Of a stretch of DNA of 64,000 bases, positions 24,585 to 35,853 are shown piece after piece. Both the position numbers and the translations under genes were made by a program. Source of the DNA: Agrocybe praecox (lineage: Eukaryota > Basidiomycota > Agaricomycetes > Agaricales > Agrocybaceae); the NCBI GenBank assembly GCA_964017145.1, contig OZ024843.1, positions 2,967,001 through 3,031,000 of the forward strand, read 5' to 3'. The notes beneath the pieces are model-generated. The model searched no databases and was not told the origin of the DNA. It saw only the letters and a program-made list of their open reading frames with translations. Position 1 is the stretch's first letter. Each line of letters opens with the position of its first letter.

Positions 24585-27090
24585 TTACTTGCGATAGAAC
24601 TGACCACTGTCTGTCAGTAGTTAATAAGATAGTAGGGGCTGATACTCACATTACGACGGAAGTTAAACCACAGGGACAGACATCCTCGGTCGAAGCTACT
24701 TCGGAAACCACTGTTGAACAAATTAGTTGGTGAGCGGTTGATAAATCAAATAAACTGTATTTAGTTACCGTTTATGTGAGAATTCCCATTCACGGTTGAC
24801 AATGCGGAATGCGATATCCTCATATGGCGGTCCAGCACTGAAATGAAGCAACACCGTTTCATCGTTTCCAGGTTCCTTGACGATTTTGTATGTCGGCGCC
24901 TTTGATTTATCGATGAGATCCGGATAGAAAATGTTGAACTGCAGTCGTTTAGAGAGCGGTTGCACATGTAGATATTAGTGAACTAACCTTATACCCCTGA
25001 ACGACCTTCGGGGGAGGATTATCGGTGCTGCGAAAGGCAAGATAGTAAGAAAATGAAATAAAAGGTTCGAAAGATGATACCCACTCATAATGCGTTTGAT
25101 TGTACTTGTTCCATTCGTAGCCTGTATGGACACGATTGAAGTATCGAGGTTTTCGTGGTCGATATTTATCTTCCCAGTTATAACTCGTTGGGTTGGCAAT
25201 ATTTTCCTCGAGATTGAATAACTCTTCTTCCTCGTCTAGTTCTTTCTCAGCTTCCGCTCTGTAGAGTGCTTCTGATGCAAGGTCGGCACTGCTCGCTGCC
25301 TCCTCGCTGGGTAACTCAACGGCAGCTGCCTGAGCAGCTTTAGGCACATAGCGTGAAGCAGCCACAATACGACGTTGTTCCAGCTATCATAGTGGATTTT
25401 GTTTAGTCAAGGAAATATTCAATGTATAGCATCAAACGCACCAAATTAAGACGATCGTCCCTGTCAATCAATATATCAACGTCTCTCTCTTCCGCTGATA
25501 GTCTAGTTATGTCGATTAAAGGAGGACTCATGGAGCGATCGTAAGGCTCCATCTCTTCAGCAGGAATGATTTCTTCAACCATCTCCACCTCTGCAATATC
25601 AGTCGGCGCGTTTCTGCGAGAAGCTGTCCTAGCCACACCAGCCAGCAGTTCCTCTTGTGCCTGTAGAGCCTCATCGCGCTGGCGTTTCCTGAGTTGCTCC
25701 AGTCGATTACGAACTACAACTTCATGCAAGCCTTTAAGCTTTGCCTGAGAAGGGTGTAAGTATCTCTCACGGACCAGTAGCTCGTCATAGAGTATTTAGA
25801 CTAACCTTGGCTTTCCAGACCAGGATTTTCTTTAACAGCCCTTCCCAGTAGTCAGTATCCACTGGTTCTCCACTTGTCAATTTGTCTTGGATTTTCCGCT
25901 GAAGGGCGCTGAGGTCCTCATACGTTTTCCCAGAAAGCAACGCAGCGATATCAGCCTCTACTGCTGCTGCTGCTTCTACGCCCATGTGTTTATTTGATTG
26001 AATTCTTTCCAGGCGATCTTTGCATATAACCATCATGTTCTAAACATTGTCAGAAAAAAGGCACAAAAAAGGCACAACAAATCTTGAATTACCGTCCAGA
26101 AATCAATGTTAACGTCAGACGTCTCCAAGGTAAGATATCTTTCGATATCGTCGTGTAACTCGTTGGTTTGCTCCGACGACAAACTCTGTTAGGTGCCAGA
26201 TTAGAATCAGAGAAAGGCAATAAACAGTCTTACATACGTCAAATATATTGTACGGCTCGTCGAGATCTATTTCAAGTCCCGCATCCTCGTCTTCTTCTTT
26301 TTCTTCCTCCTCGTTTGGTGGGTTGACATATTTGAGATTCAAGGCCAGGAAGTCAATGGCCTTAGCCCGTTTTTCTTTGATTCGGATGGCAGCCCTTCTT
26401 CTTTCTTGCTCCAGCTGGAAATCTCCATCTTTAGATAACCATTCGGACATTTGCGCAGATTCCTGTAACCGAGCCATTCTCATTTCTTCTTCTTCCCGAA
26501 GTCTGGCCTCCACTTCTCGTTCTGCCCGACGTCGATTTAAGCGCTCAAGCTCTTCTTTCGCCTCTTGGCGTCGAATGGCGTCTTTTCGTTGAGATTCCGC
26601 AACTGTAAGCCCTTTCTTTCGCTCCATTTCATTCTTTTTGTGCCAGTTAAACTGTTGACCCAAGTTGACGTCATGGAAAGGATTGTCGGTTGCGCTGTAT
26701 ATACTAAGTTCAGCAACGCGTCGCGCTTCTTCCTCATCTTTTATACGTTTCTTCTCAGATTTTCTGGCCTTTCTCTCCTCAGACCTATCGCGTTTTTGCC
26801 TGCAAAATATCATTCAATGCAAATCGTTAGCAGTTGTTTATTGATTGTACTGACTTTTTCTCTTTACGGTCCCTGTCTCGACTCCGGCTCCGACTTCTTT
26901 CCCTTTTATCTTGACGAGACTCCCTATACTCCTTGTCTCTGTCTTCGCTTTTGCTCCTGCTCCTTCTGGACTTATGATAGTCCTCCTTCGACTTCGATTG
27001 ATGTTTAGAAGAGCGGTAGTCCCTCTCATGACGTTCTTCCGCATCATCGCGCCTTCGACGAGGAGATGGAGAGCGAGAGCGTCGAGGCAT
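24585..27090 (-). CDS. CACTIN: Cactin, spliceosome-associated protein
   Basis: Late-step splicing factor of the spliceosome C complex, conserved from fission yeast (Cay1) to humans. The N-terminus (start 27090) is an RS/RD-rich domain, MPRRSRSPSPRRRRDD and onward, with long Arg/Ser/Asp/Lys repeats. Next comes a highly charged helical region (RQEAKEELERLNRRRAEREVEARL), then the CactinN middle domain with FLALNLKYVNPP. The C-terminal cactin domain reads KYRPRKPRYFNRVHTGYEWN, FNIFYPDLIDKSKAPTYKI, PPYEDIAFRIVNREWEFS and RGCLSLWFNFRR. The last exon is tiny and ends FYRK at 24585. Seven or more introns. It lies just upstream of UBA1 on the same strand and head-to-head with the ClpX gene. Confidence 0.93.
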
Positions 27091-27351
27091 TTATGTATAG
27101 CGTGCTGTAAGTACAGTAAGAATAATAAGTACAGTAGAGTTCGAAACTTCGAATGGAAGTGGAAAGTGATGGAGTCAAGGCAAAGGATGTGGCGATGTCG
27201 ACTCACAATATGAACAAGCAGAGGCCGGTTAACCGAATCGGGACTAACAGGCTTGGCATCCTGCAGTCATACTTGTACTCTTCTCTTCCCCAACTCTTCC
27301 CAGTATCTGTTCGCTGCTTAATATCTTGAGGAGCGTCAGAACGTAGACAAC
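27091..27351. promoter_or_regulatory. Divergent promoter cactin / ClpX
   Basis: 261 bases separate the start codons of two divergent genes, so this must hold both promoters. No motif stood out. Confidence 0.5.
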
Positions 27352-29743
27352 ATGTGGTCACAGCGAATTAAACCTGTTGCAAGACTTGGCTTTAACAGTC
27401 ATATTACGATTACTGCGAGACCTGTCCTCTACAGGACCCTACGCACTCAACCTCGGGACAGTAGTACAGAAAGAAACGACCAGGAAATACCATACTCGCC
27501 CTCAGTATTTGCACTTGCCACACCGCGTGAAGTACATTATAATAGTAGAAACCTTTTTTATGTGGTGCTGATTTTGGCCACTATCTGCATGTAGCTCGTT
27601 GAATATCTCAATCAATTTGTGATTGGTCAGGAGAATGCGAAGAAAGTCCTCTCCGTAGCGTAATACAAGCTTGTCGTCATATATATCGTATCCAGCGCTG
27701 ATCTGCTTGCTCTGATAGTGTCTTCAACCACTACAACCGCGTTCGCGCTAACTTAGGATACCTCGAACCTAATGAATTCACCTCATTCAACGAATCATCC
27801 ATACATGATACAGATCCTGGCGAGTCCGCCCAACGAACTTCCACTAATGTTAATGTGTTAACAATTTCCCAGAGCCTGCCTATATCTCCCCGGCTCGATT
27901 ACGTCCATTACGAAAGAGTGCGATGTCCCTACGCAGTCGAGAGGAAAGACCCCCGTTATTTGAGAAGAGTAATGTCTTAGTGCTGTAGGTATGACCATCT
28001 CTGCTATGTATGTATGTTGCTGAAAATTCAGCGACCTGCAGAGGTCCAACAGGGTCGGGTAATTCTTGTTTGCCTCATGGATTGAAATATGGTATTCTGA
28101 CGAGGCTGCTTTCCAGGGAAAACATTGTTGGCTAGGACACTCGCTAAAGTTCTAGACGTGCCTTTCTCTGTTAGCGACGCTACTTCTTTTACTCAAGTAA
28201 GACCCACTTATCTTGAGCAAGTGATGTGCTGATCTTGCCTAGGCGGGATGTAGGTATTATTGTACCGCGTTTTGTGACGTGGCTAAACATTTGCAATTGC
28301 AGACGTAGGAGAAGATGTAGACATGGCTATTCAACGCTTGGTGAGACTTCTAGAATCATGTCGATGAAGCATATCTGAATGATTCACAGATCCAAGCAGC
28401 TAATTGGGACCCTCTGCGGGCAAGGTGCACAATATAATAATCATTTTACCGTATATCTTCTGATCATTTGGTCAATTGTCACAGCACCGGTATCGTTTAT
28501 ATCGATGAAATAGATAAGATAGCCCGTCGGTCAAGCTCTGGCACAGAAGGCTCAAGAGACGTTGGCGGAGAGGGTGTGCAGCAAGCGCTTCTTCGAATGA
28601 TGGAAGGCTCGGTAGTCACTGTCCAAGCAAAGCCGGGAGCTTCAGCTGAAATCCCCACCAATGGAGACATCAATTCGAGAAATGGGCAGCGTGCGCCACA
28701 CATGGCGTCTCGTAAGTCATTTGTATCCCCGTTTACTAAATTCATTTATAATGACCCTGCTTCCAGCTAAACCTGAAACGTATCATATCGACACGAGCAA
28801 TGTATTATTCATTTTGAGTGGCGCATTTGTAGGACTAGACAAAATCATCAAACAACGGGTGGCTAAAGGAGTGCGTAGCCTGAGACTCGGACCACAATTA
28901 CTTTGGCTTATTGCATCGTAGTCTATTGGATTTACAGCAAATCTAGCCACTGAGGACGCTCCTCTTCCATTTTTCACTTCTAATCGAAAGGCACCTCAGA
29001 ACCCACTCGACCTTGTAGATACTTCAGGTAGGCTGCAGTTATTTTGAAAGCAAGCCTGAACTCATATTGACTTACACAGATCTCGTGCAATATGGGTAAG
29101 AGTTTCTGATCGCTCCAGAATCACATTTGCTCATCACCGAGGTAGTTTTATCCCAGAGTTCATTTCCCGCTTACCTTCAATTACTACATTGGCCCCCCTA
29201 ACTATTGCGGACCTTCGACGGATTTTGACTGAAGTAAAAGGATCGCTTGTTTCCCAGTATACTTCTCTTTTCGGCTACTCGGGCGTCGAAATTCGCTTTA
29301 CGAGTGCGGCACTCGACGAAATTTGTAAAAAGGCGTTTGACCGCGGGGGAGGAGCACGTGGATTAAGGGGCATTTTGGTTTGTTATCATCTTTTCTCGTT
29401 TACTTCGAGGCCTCAGACTCATCAGTTCGGGCCATGTAGGAAACTTTACTCCTGGAACCGATGTATGAAGTGCCGTAAGTAGATCATCCCACTATGCTGT
29501 ACATTCTCGATCTAACTATATCTCATCCATCAGAGGCTCCGTGAGTTTACTTGAACTCTATGCGTCATTCATGCTTTCATACTTTTATCACAGGATATCT
29601 ATCATGTTCTTATAACAGAGAAGATGGTGAATGGCAAAGCTCCTCCCGGGTACTGGAAGAAGGGACAAGCCGTGCAATTCTGGGAAGCATGGGCGACTGA
29701 AGAGGGGGCGTATTCCAAGAGCAAAAAATCATCGCACTCTTGA
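27352..29743 (+). CDS. MCX1: Mitochondrial ClpX-type AAA+ unfoldase
   Basis: ATP-driven protein unfoldase of the mitochondrial matrix. Exon 1 (27352-27531) encodes a basic, acid-poor presequence ([18 protein letters not shown]). The next gives [21 protein letters not shown] and [12 protein letters not shown]. Walker A (GPTGSGKT) is rebuilt across the end of one exon, a 17 nt exon (28042-28058) and the next exon. Then SDATSFTQ, a 7 nt exon (28243-28249), [13 protein letters not shown], Walker [11 protein letters not shown], an IGF tripeptide in GSIGFTANL, a 16 nt exon (29080-29095), [11 protein letters not shown], and sensor-2 [12 protein letters not shown]. Another 7 nt exon (29534-29540) precedes [12 protein letters not shown]. 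The zinc-binding domain of bacterial ClpX is absent, as usual in fungi. One intron between about 27824 and 27936 is uncertain. At first sight the gene looks broken; it is not. Confidence 0.88.
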
Positions 29744-29990
29744 CTTTCATGTGCACCCCTTTTTTTTAGAAGGACTATCTGTGGAACTTGTATTTGTAGA
29801 AATATGTTGTAATATACCTGGTGTATTCAAGGATATAGTCCGTGAAAGTGAGAAAACATAGACTTTGGGAGCCGTACAATGTCTGGCAATACTCCGCGTT
29901 GTATCAAGTGATGAGGAACCGGATGTGCATACAAATTTATGGGGGGGTCGTTCGAGTTGAAATACAACATGTGGATGAGACGGATGACAT

Positions 29991-30842
29991 TTACTCTGTC
30001 TTCTCTTCCACCTTCTCCTCTGGCTTATCTTCTTTCTCCTCCTCCTCCTCGTCCTCTTCTTCCTTTGTTTCTTCCTCCTCTTTGCTTTCTTCAGCAGGGA
30101 CGGATTTGCCACTTAGTCCAAGATTGGTCTTCTGTGCGTCTTCGAAAGCAGCCTTGAAGAGCACAGCATCTGTAGAGACATTGATTAAGATAAGATAACA
30201 AAATCACTCGAGGAGGCTTACTTTCGGTGTTAGCGAAGCGGATGGCAAGAGTCTCAGCTGTGGGGGGATGCTCAGAGTAATCTGCGGCAACTTTCCAGAC
30301 CCAACTCCTGTCGGATCCGACATTGGGTTGTAATCTCATGTCTCCAGAGACTATCAAGAGTTTAGAACTTGCTCTATCATTCCCAATAAGATAACATGAC
30401 ACTCACTGACATGGTTTGCGCAAACTTTCAAGGTCTTGTCGCGTCTCATCACAAGTCTGACCTTCTTGGTTTCCTTGTGTTGAAGGAGACGAACATCACC
30501 AGTTCCTCTTTCCTTCCATTCGGCAGATTCACCGTCAAAACGGAAGAGCTTAGCGCGCCTGGAACATCCAAAAACAATCAGTGGTGCTGATTTATCGCGA
30601 TCGCTTTGATTGGATGGACACACATCTTGAAAAGAACTTCTTCATCTTCCTCGTGTGTTTTTGTGTCAACTTGTTCTGTCAGTCTGATGACGGGTTCGAA
30701 GTGAACATCGGTCTCCTCTTCCTAGATGTATCAAGTTATCGTTAGTTGATCTATTCTTTTAGCGGATCGGTAATTTATGCGAGTGGTGCAACAAGAAACA
30801 TAAACATACCCTGGACAGAATAGCAGAGCTGTTATCGGCCAT
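29991..30842 (-). CDS. YRB1: Ran-binding protein 1 (Yrb1)
   Basis: Cytoplasmic cofactor that releases Ran-GTP from export complexes and stimulates RanGAP. Start at 30842 ([22 protein letters not shown]). The Ran-binding domain reads [49 protein letters not shown] and [12 protein letters not shown]. The C-terminus is a long acidic Glu/Lys run ending VEEKTE at 29991. Five exons. It is convergent with ClpX (247 bases between stops) and divergent from EMP24 (194 bases between starts). No additional nuclear-pore domain is present, so this is RanBP1 rather than Nup50/Nup2. Confidence 0.93.
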
Positions 30843-31036
30843 TTCTTGTTGTAGATCGTGTGGTTCGTGGTGAAACGAAGATGAAGGGTTTCCAACGGCC
30901 AACTTTATACTTTGTAAAATGTTCAAGTCAGATTAGGTTAGGGACCCCGAAACCTCAACCCGGGGTCTGTATGCAATTCGTGTCGTGTCCAACCACTACT
31001 TCTCTATACATCCACCCCTTGCCAAAAGTCTTTCCG

Positions 31037-31867
31037 ATGTCTCGACTGTATACCCGTTCTTTTCTATTTTCATGTCTAACGATTCTTTTCATAATTCCAT
31101 CTCTTATTTCTGCACATCTTATTGAGGTCCCCGCTGGGAAGAAGGAATGTTTCTTTGAAGACCTCCACGTTCACGACAAGGTCATTATACACCACATCTC
31201 TCTATACCATTCGTTGTATCTGACGGAGTTGACACAGATGACTGTCACGTATCAAGTAGGAGACGGCGGTCACTTAGATATAGATTTTTGGGTTAATATT
31301 CCGATTTCCATTATTATGACGACAATGCTCATGCAATTAAACAGCTGTCGGACCCTACACAAAGAGTCCTCGGGAAACAGATTAGACAATCGACGGGCCA
31401 GCTAGCTATAACAGCTGAGAAGGATGGACGACATGAATACTGCTTCTCGAACCAAATGAGTGCTATTGCTGACAAGATGGTCAGCTTTAACGTCCACGGA
31501 GTCATATATATCTCAGGGGATGGTGCGTACTGGGATTTTCGCCTCTGTACCAATGCTTAAGACCAAACCATAGATGTTGTTGCTCCTATCGAACGAGAAA
31601 TCCGACAACTGGCAGCTGGACTAGCATCGGTCAAGGACGAGCAGGAATATATTGTTGTACGAGAAAAAGTGCATCGCAACACAGCGGAGTCAACGAACTC
31701 GCGCGTAAAATGGTGGTCAATCCTGCAAGCAATTGTCTTGTTCTCCGTTGTCGGCTGGCAGGTATACTATCTAAAGGTTCGTCGAATTGAACAATTTTGC
31801 TTTTTGTCGACTAATGTATTGTCGTTCTTTCATTCAGTCTTTCTTTGAGGTTAAGCGTGTAATTTAA
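31037..31867 (+). CDS. EMP24: p24 family cargo receptor, EMP24/TMED2 type
   Basis: Type I membrane protein of COPII/COPI vesicles that helps select cargo such as GPI-anchored proteins. Start at 31037, giving signal peptide MSRLYTRSFLFSCLTILFII...SA. Upstream in-frame codons back to 30860 would spoil it. The GOLD domain has the two conserved cysteines (KKECFFEDL and HEYCFSNQMS). After a coiled-coil (EREIRQLAAGLASVKDEQEY) come the membrane span (WWSILQAIVLFSVVGWQ) and tail VYYLKSFFEVKRVI. The YYLK-FFEV-RV tail is typical of the p24-beta (Emp24/TMED2) class. Introns remove the apparent stops; splices fall after VHDK, after DFW and inside SGD. Confidence 0.92.
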
Positions 31868-32385
31868 TTGTCGCGATTTTTAATTTATATGCTTTCGTTA
31901 TGCCTTAACACATCCTCTGACTTTCACGCGCAAGTATGTGCAACATGCAGGGGCAACCTTTCTGTAGGTACTCACGCAGAATTATTTTTTTGCGTGGAAT
32001 CGACACAGCGTACAGTACGGGAAAATCTCGAAGCAAACCTCCAGACTTCGGCCATGCGAATTGTTAAATTCTTTTAACCATTGAAGTTCATTTCCCTTGT
32101 ACCACAATATATGATAATTGATAATTAGCCAAGCGGATACAATCCAATGATTAAAAGCCGGGTATAGAATCGTAACAAATAAGTGTACAAAATGTGATAT
32201 TACACGGGGAATGGAATGGAAATTTGCACATGAGCTAGAGGGGCATCATCAATACGAAAAACAACAATTGGGATAACATGCATAACGGATAAATAAAAAA
32301 AGGTGAAAGAACACAAAATTGCGAGAAAACGTTGGAAAATCTAGAATTTCTCCAGTAGTCGTGAACGAAACACATAATTCACGTC
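31868..32385. other. Convergent intergenic region
   Basis: 518 bases between the stops of EMP24 and the kinesin gene. AT-rich, likely 3' UTRs. A 69-codon frame at 31868-32077 follows the EMP24 stop but shows no recognisable feature. Confidence 0.5.
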
Positions 32386-35300
32386 TCAACGCCATGTTGG
32401 TCTGAAGGGTTTGCTCGTACTCAAATCTGCGCTTGTATTGGCATCAAATATTGCAGAAAGGTTGGCCACCTTGGAAGTTGACCTCGACGGTCCTGCATTC
32501 AAGCTCCTGTTCAAAGAAACTCTTTTTGTTCGCCTTGCAGGACTAGGAGGTAAGAGGATGCGTCGAGCCGTGGATTTGCTTAGATCCTCTGCGGTGAGAG
32601 GAGAGATATGAGGGATTAGACTGGAACGACGCCTAGTCTTTTCCAATCGAACAGGGCCAATGTTTGATCGCCGTCTAGCTGTCTTGCTCGCGGATGCTGG
32701 GACTCCATTGGCTTTGCCAGTCGAAGGTCCTCGCCTGAGCGGGGAATTAGGAAGACGATCGCGCATTTTGGGTACATGTAAATTGCCGTCACTGGACACT
32801 GAGCCTGAATCGTCTGCAAAGCGCATCCTATTCAGGTTCATGTCTGACAATGGACGACCCCGGCCGTCACTCTCGTCATCTTCTCGGAGGCTTCCAAGGC
32901 TCGTGCCTTTGGACTTGGCTTTGAGGAAGCCAGGATCCAATCGACTTGGGCGGGGTCGTTTCGACGTTCGAGAAATCGATGCACTCAGAGGTGCTGATGA
33001 TGTTAAGAAACTCAAGTTGACGCTATCGTCCGTCCTCTCGATATCATCCTCCCATTCACTTTCCGAGCCCATGGCAGAAGTGGGCCTTGGCGTTGGGGAT
33101 GTTGCCCGTAGGGATGGATTCGCTGTACCAGTGCCTTCCAGAGATGGACTGGCAGGTGTTATCTGAAGGGCGATAGGGGCCAAATATCTGTCTCCAGCGT
33201 CGTCAAGATCTCCTTGACCTGCTTCATCCCTCCACTGAACATTTTTAGCGGACTTCGTCGTCGTTTTCTTCCCTTTATCTTTATCTGAGAGTCTACGATA
33301 TGGTTGTGACAGGCTGGATCGTAGAGACTTTCTAGGGGACTTATGAGATCGGCGTGGAGGTGATGCTGAGATAGATGTGTTTCCATAAGTAGATGAACGT
33401 CGAGATGACATGGTTCTCATGGAAGACTGCAAGATAGCGGGGCCTGAGCTAACTCGTCGTTCGAAAGTAGCACCGTAATCTCGGAAACTATCAAAGACAG
33501 ACGATTCAACCCGTTCCTTGACGATGTATGACTCGGTTGAGTGACCTAAAAGCTGTTTGAACGTCTCATCGTTCTTGACCCTAATATTCTCAAGGGTCTT
33601 AGCGATCTTTGTGACTTCCTCGTCATCTGAGGGCGATTTGAGGACGTGCGCAGCTTCCCCAACAATGACTGTACACCTCCCTAGCATGCCTACAAGTTTG
33701 ACCATGACGTCTGCCATGTCAGAGACAGCCTCATTCATTGCGTCGCGTTCTTTCTCGGCTTTAAGCTTGTCCATGATGGCTTTCGTACAAGAAGTTTCGA
33801 GTTTCACACTTTCGTATCCAAGGTCATCGAGTTTCTCAGATTTGCGCTCGGAGACTGCACGCATCGTCGCATCGAACATAGCGCTTGAGTTGGAAGACCG
33901 TTGTATTCTGATATTGAGGTCAGAGCCGGCCCTAACCACATTCTCCTCTGGCCCAGCTAATGCCTGGAGTAGAGCGCGTTCTGCTTGTGACGCACTCGAG
34001 TCACCGTCCACACTAAGTAGGGAAAGACGTTTTTGGACTGCATCAAGTTTCATTTTGGCGACTTTGAGCTTTCCGGAGCACGTCGCACCGTCGGCGATTG
34101 ATGTTTTGGTTTGTTCCATTTTGGTTTGGACATCCTTCCGCGATCTTTCGACTTCCAGCTTGCATTCGGCCTTCTTTCGTGCATGGATTTCGAGCTCGGA
34201 GCCTCTCTTCCCAGCAAGTTTTTCCTTAAGCTCTGCAATTTCTAGGTTGAGTCGGTTGATAGCTTCCACATAGCGTCCGACATGTCGATCAACATTGACA
34301 ACGTTTCTGGTCACAACCTTGGTCTTGATTTTGGTCGCTCGTTCTGCATATACCAGTGTGTTGTGGGTATCGTCAAAATGGTTTGAAGTTGGAGCGACAC
34401 AAACGATCATGACTGTCTTGCAGTTTCCTCCAAGCGAGAATTTGAGGAGACGCGTAAGTTTACTGTTCCTATACGGTACGTGACGAATAGCGCCGCCACT
34501 TTCGCAAAGGGCATTAATACAGTTGCCGAGAGCTAAAAGGGATTTATTGATGTTGGCGCCTTCGACCATACGTTGACCCATATTGGTTGTCGCAGCTGCA
34601 CGCTCGCTACCCGCGAGATCAATAATAGACAGTGTACCCATTGTCCTTTGCTCGGTGATTGCCGCCGTTCTAGGGGACTGAGTAACGTGCACTTGCAGAA
34701 CGGCGTGTGAGCGAGAGCTGGTCTCATTGGCATGGGTTGGACTCTGTGTTCGCCTTAAGTTGCCCTGCAAGACAATTTCCTTGACTTCCTCAGCAGTCCT
34801 CGGCTTCAGCTCCACCAATCCCACCACTTTTACAGTCTTGTCCTCGCGAATGGATAACCCCCCGCGTGGTGCGTTTGAGCCTGGCTCTGCCAGAAGGTCG
34901 CGGATTTCTTCGTTATAAATCTCCAGAAATGTGACCATAACCTCCACGTTATAGTCGTCTGATCTGTCTTGAATTCGTTGGAACAAATCCGCCATTGTCA
35001 AATAGATGATTCCAGGATCAGTGTCTGTTCCGCTAATTGTATGGGTCTTTCCACATCCAGTGGCCTAATGATGATTTATCGTCGGCAAGCAATACACATA
35101 GCTTAGGAGCGTGTAAGACTGACCCCATATGCAAAAACAGTAGCATTGTACCCATCCAACAGTCCTTTCAGCAGAGGTTGGGCGGTTGCCTCGTAAACGT
35201 CTTGCTGCCGTGCCTCATGGCCGAAGACGCGATCAAACATAAATCGTTTATCTTTGTATCGTTTTGTCCCAGGTGGCATGAAACCCCTTTCCATAAAGGC

Positions 35301-35580
35301 TTTTGACCTATCCTTTTCATCTGGATCAAAAGTAAGGATTCGGTCATCGACGATTTGAACGATGTCGCGTAATGTAGCGGTGTTTACCACTTTCGCAGGT
35401 GTTGAAAGGGCGCCGTCTCCTCTAATCGTTGCATCATAACAGACTTCTGGTAGGCGGGATGCTTCCGACGTTGTTGGAGGCCGCACTCGCACTAATGAGA
35501 GTTAGTTAGTTTGGATACAGACGCGGCAATAGATGGTAATTGAAAGCACCTGCTACGGTGATGGAGCCTGCGGCAACCAT
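32386..35580 (-). CDS. KIP3: Kinesin-8 motor (Kip3/KIF18-like)
   Basis: Plus-end-directed microtubule motor and depolymerase that controls spindle length and nuclear position. The first exon is short (start 35580, MVAAGSITVA), then RVRPPT opens the motor. P-loop GATGCGKTH spans a splice near 35050-35125; switch I is ETSSRSHAVLQVH and switch II is IDLAGSERAA. VPYRNSKLTRLLKFSLGGN and the NTLVYAERATKIKTKV neck region are typical of kinesin-8. A long loop 2 insertion (RSKAFMERGFMPPGTKRYKDK) is also a kinesin-8 trait. After a coiled-coil stalk, the last 450 residues are basic, Ser/Pro/Arg-rich and disordered, probably a second microtubule-binding tail, ending FRPTWR at 32386. It shares a short promoter with dihydroorotase. 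Confidence 0.92.
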
Positions 35581-35853
35581 AATTCATACAGAACTTGATT
35601 GAGTTTTGTGATTTGCTCAAGAGGTGAAAGGGTTTGGGATACGCGACAGGGACAAAGACAATGGACTGAATCTGGTCAATTGAGAGTTCGTTTCCACCAG
35701 ATGCAAAACTGAACCATCAGCGTGTTGACGTCACGTGCTCGTGGTTATTCCACAATCTCATCTTATCTCGTTCTGTTTATGGACAGGGGAAAATATTTCT
35801 GATCTGATCCCTGTTCTACTTTTCCTTCACGTTTAGCATCCTACTCACAAGAA
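35581..35853. promoter_or_regulatory. Divergent KIP3/URA4 promoter with overlapping CRE and E-box
   Basis: 273 bases between the two start codons. A perfect palindromic CRE, TGACGTCA, lies at 35726-35733 and overlaps a perfect E-box, CACGTG, at 35732-35737, giving TGACGTCACGTG. Such sites are bound by bZIP (ATF/CREB) and bHLH (Cbf1-like) factors respectively. Use in this organism is inferred only. Confidence 0.55.

Noticed and set aside
27585..29600. ClpX as a pseudogene because of many stops and frame changes
   Set aside because: All breaks fall in introns once micro-exons are allowed, and every conserved ClpX block is then present in phase. Only the splice near 27824-27936 is uncertain.
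30925..30945. Telomere-like TTAGG units near the EMP24 promoter
   Set aside because: Only two imperfect units; not an interstitial telomere array.
33557..34273. 238-codon plus-strand frame
   Set aside because: Antisense to the kinesin-8 stalk; composition is that of a complement shadow.
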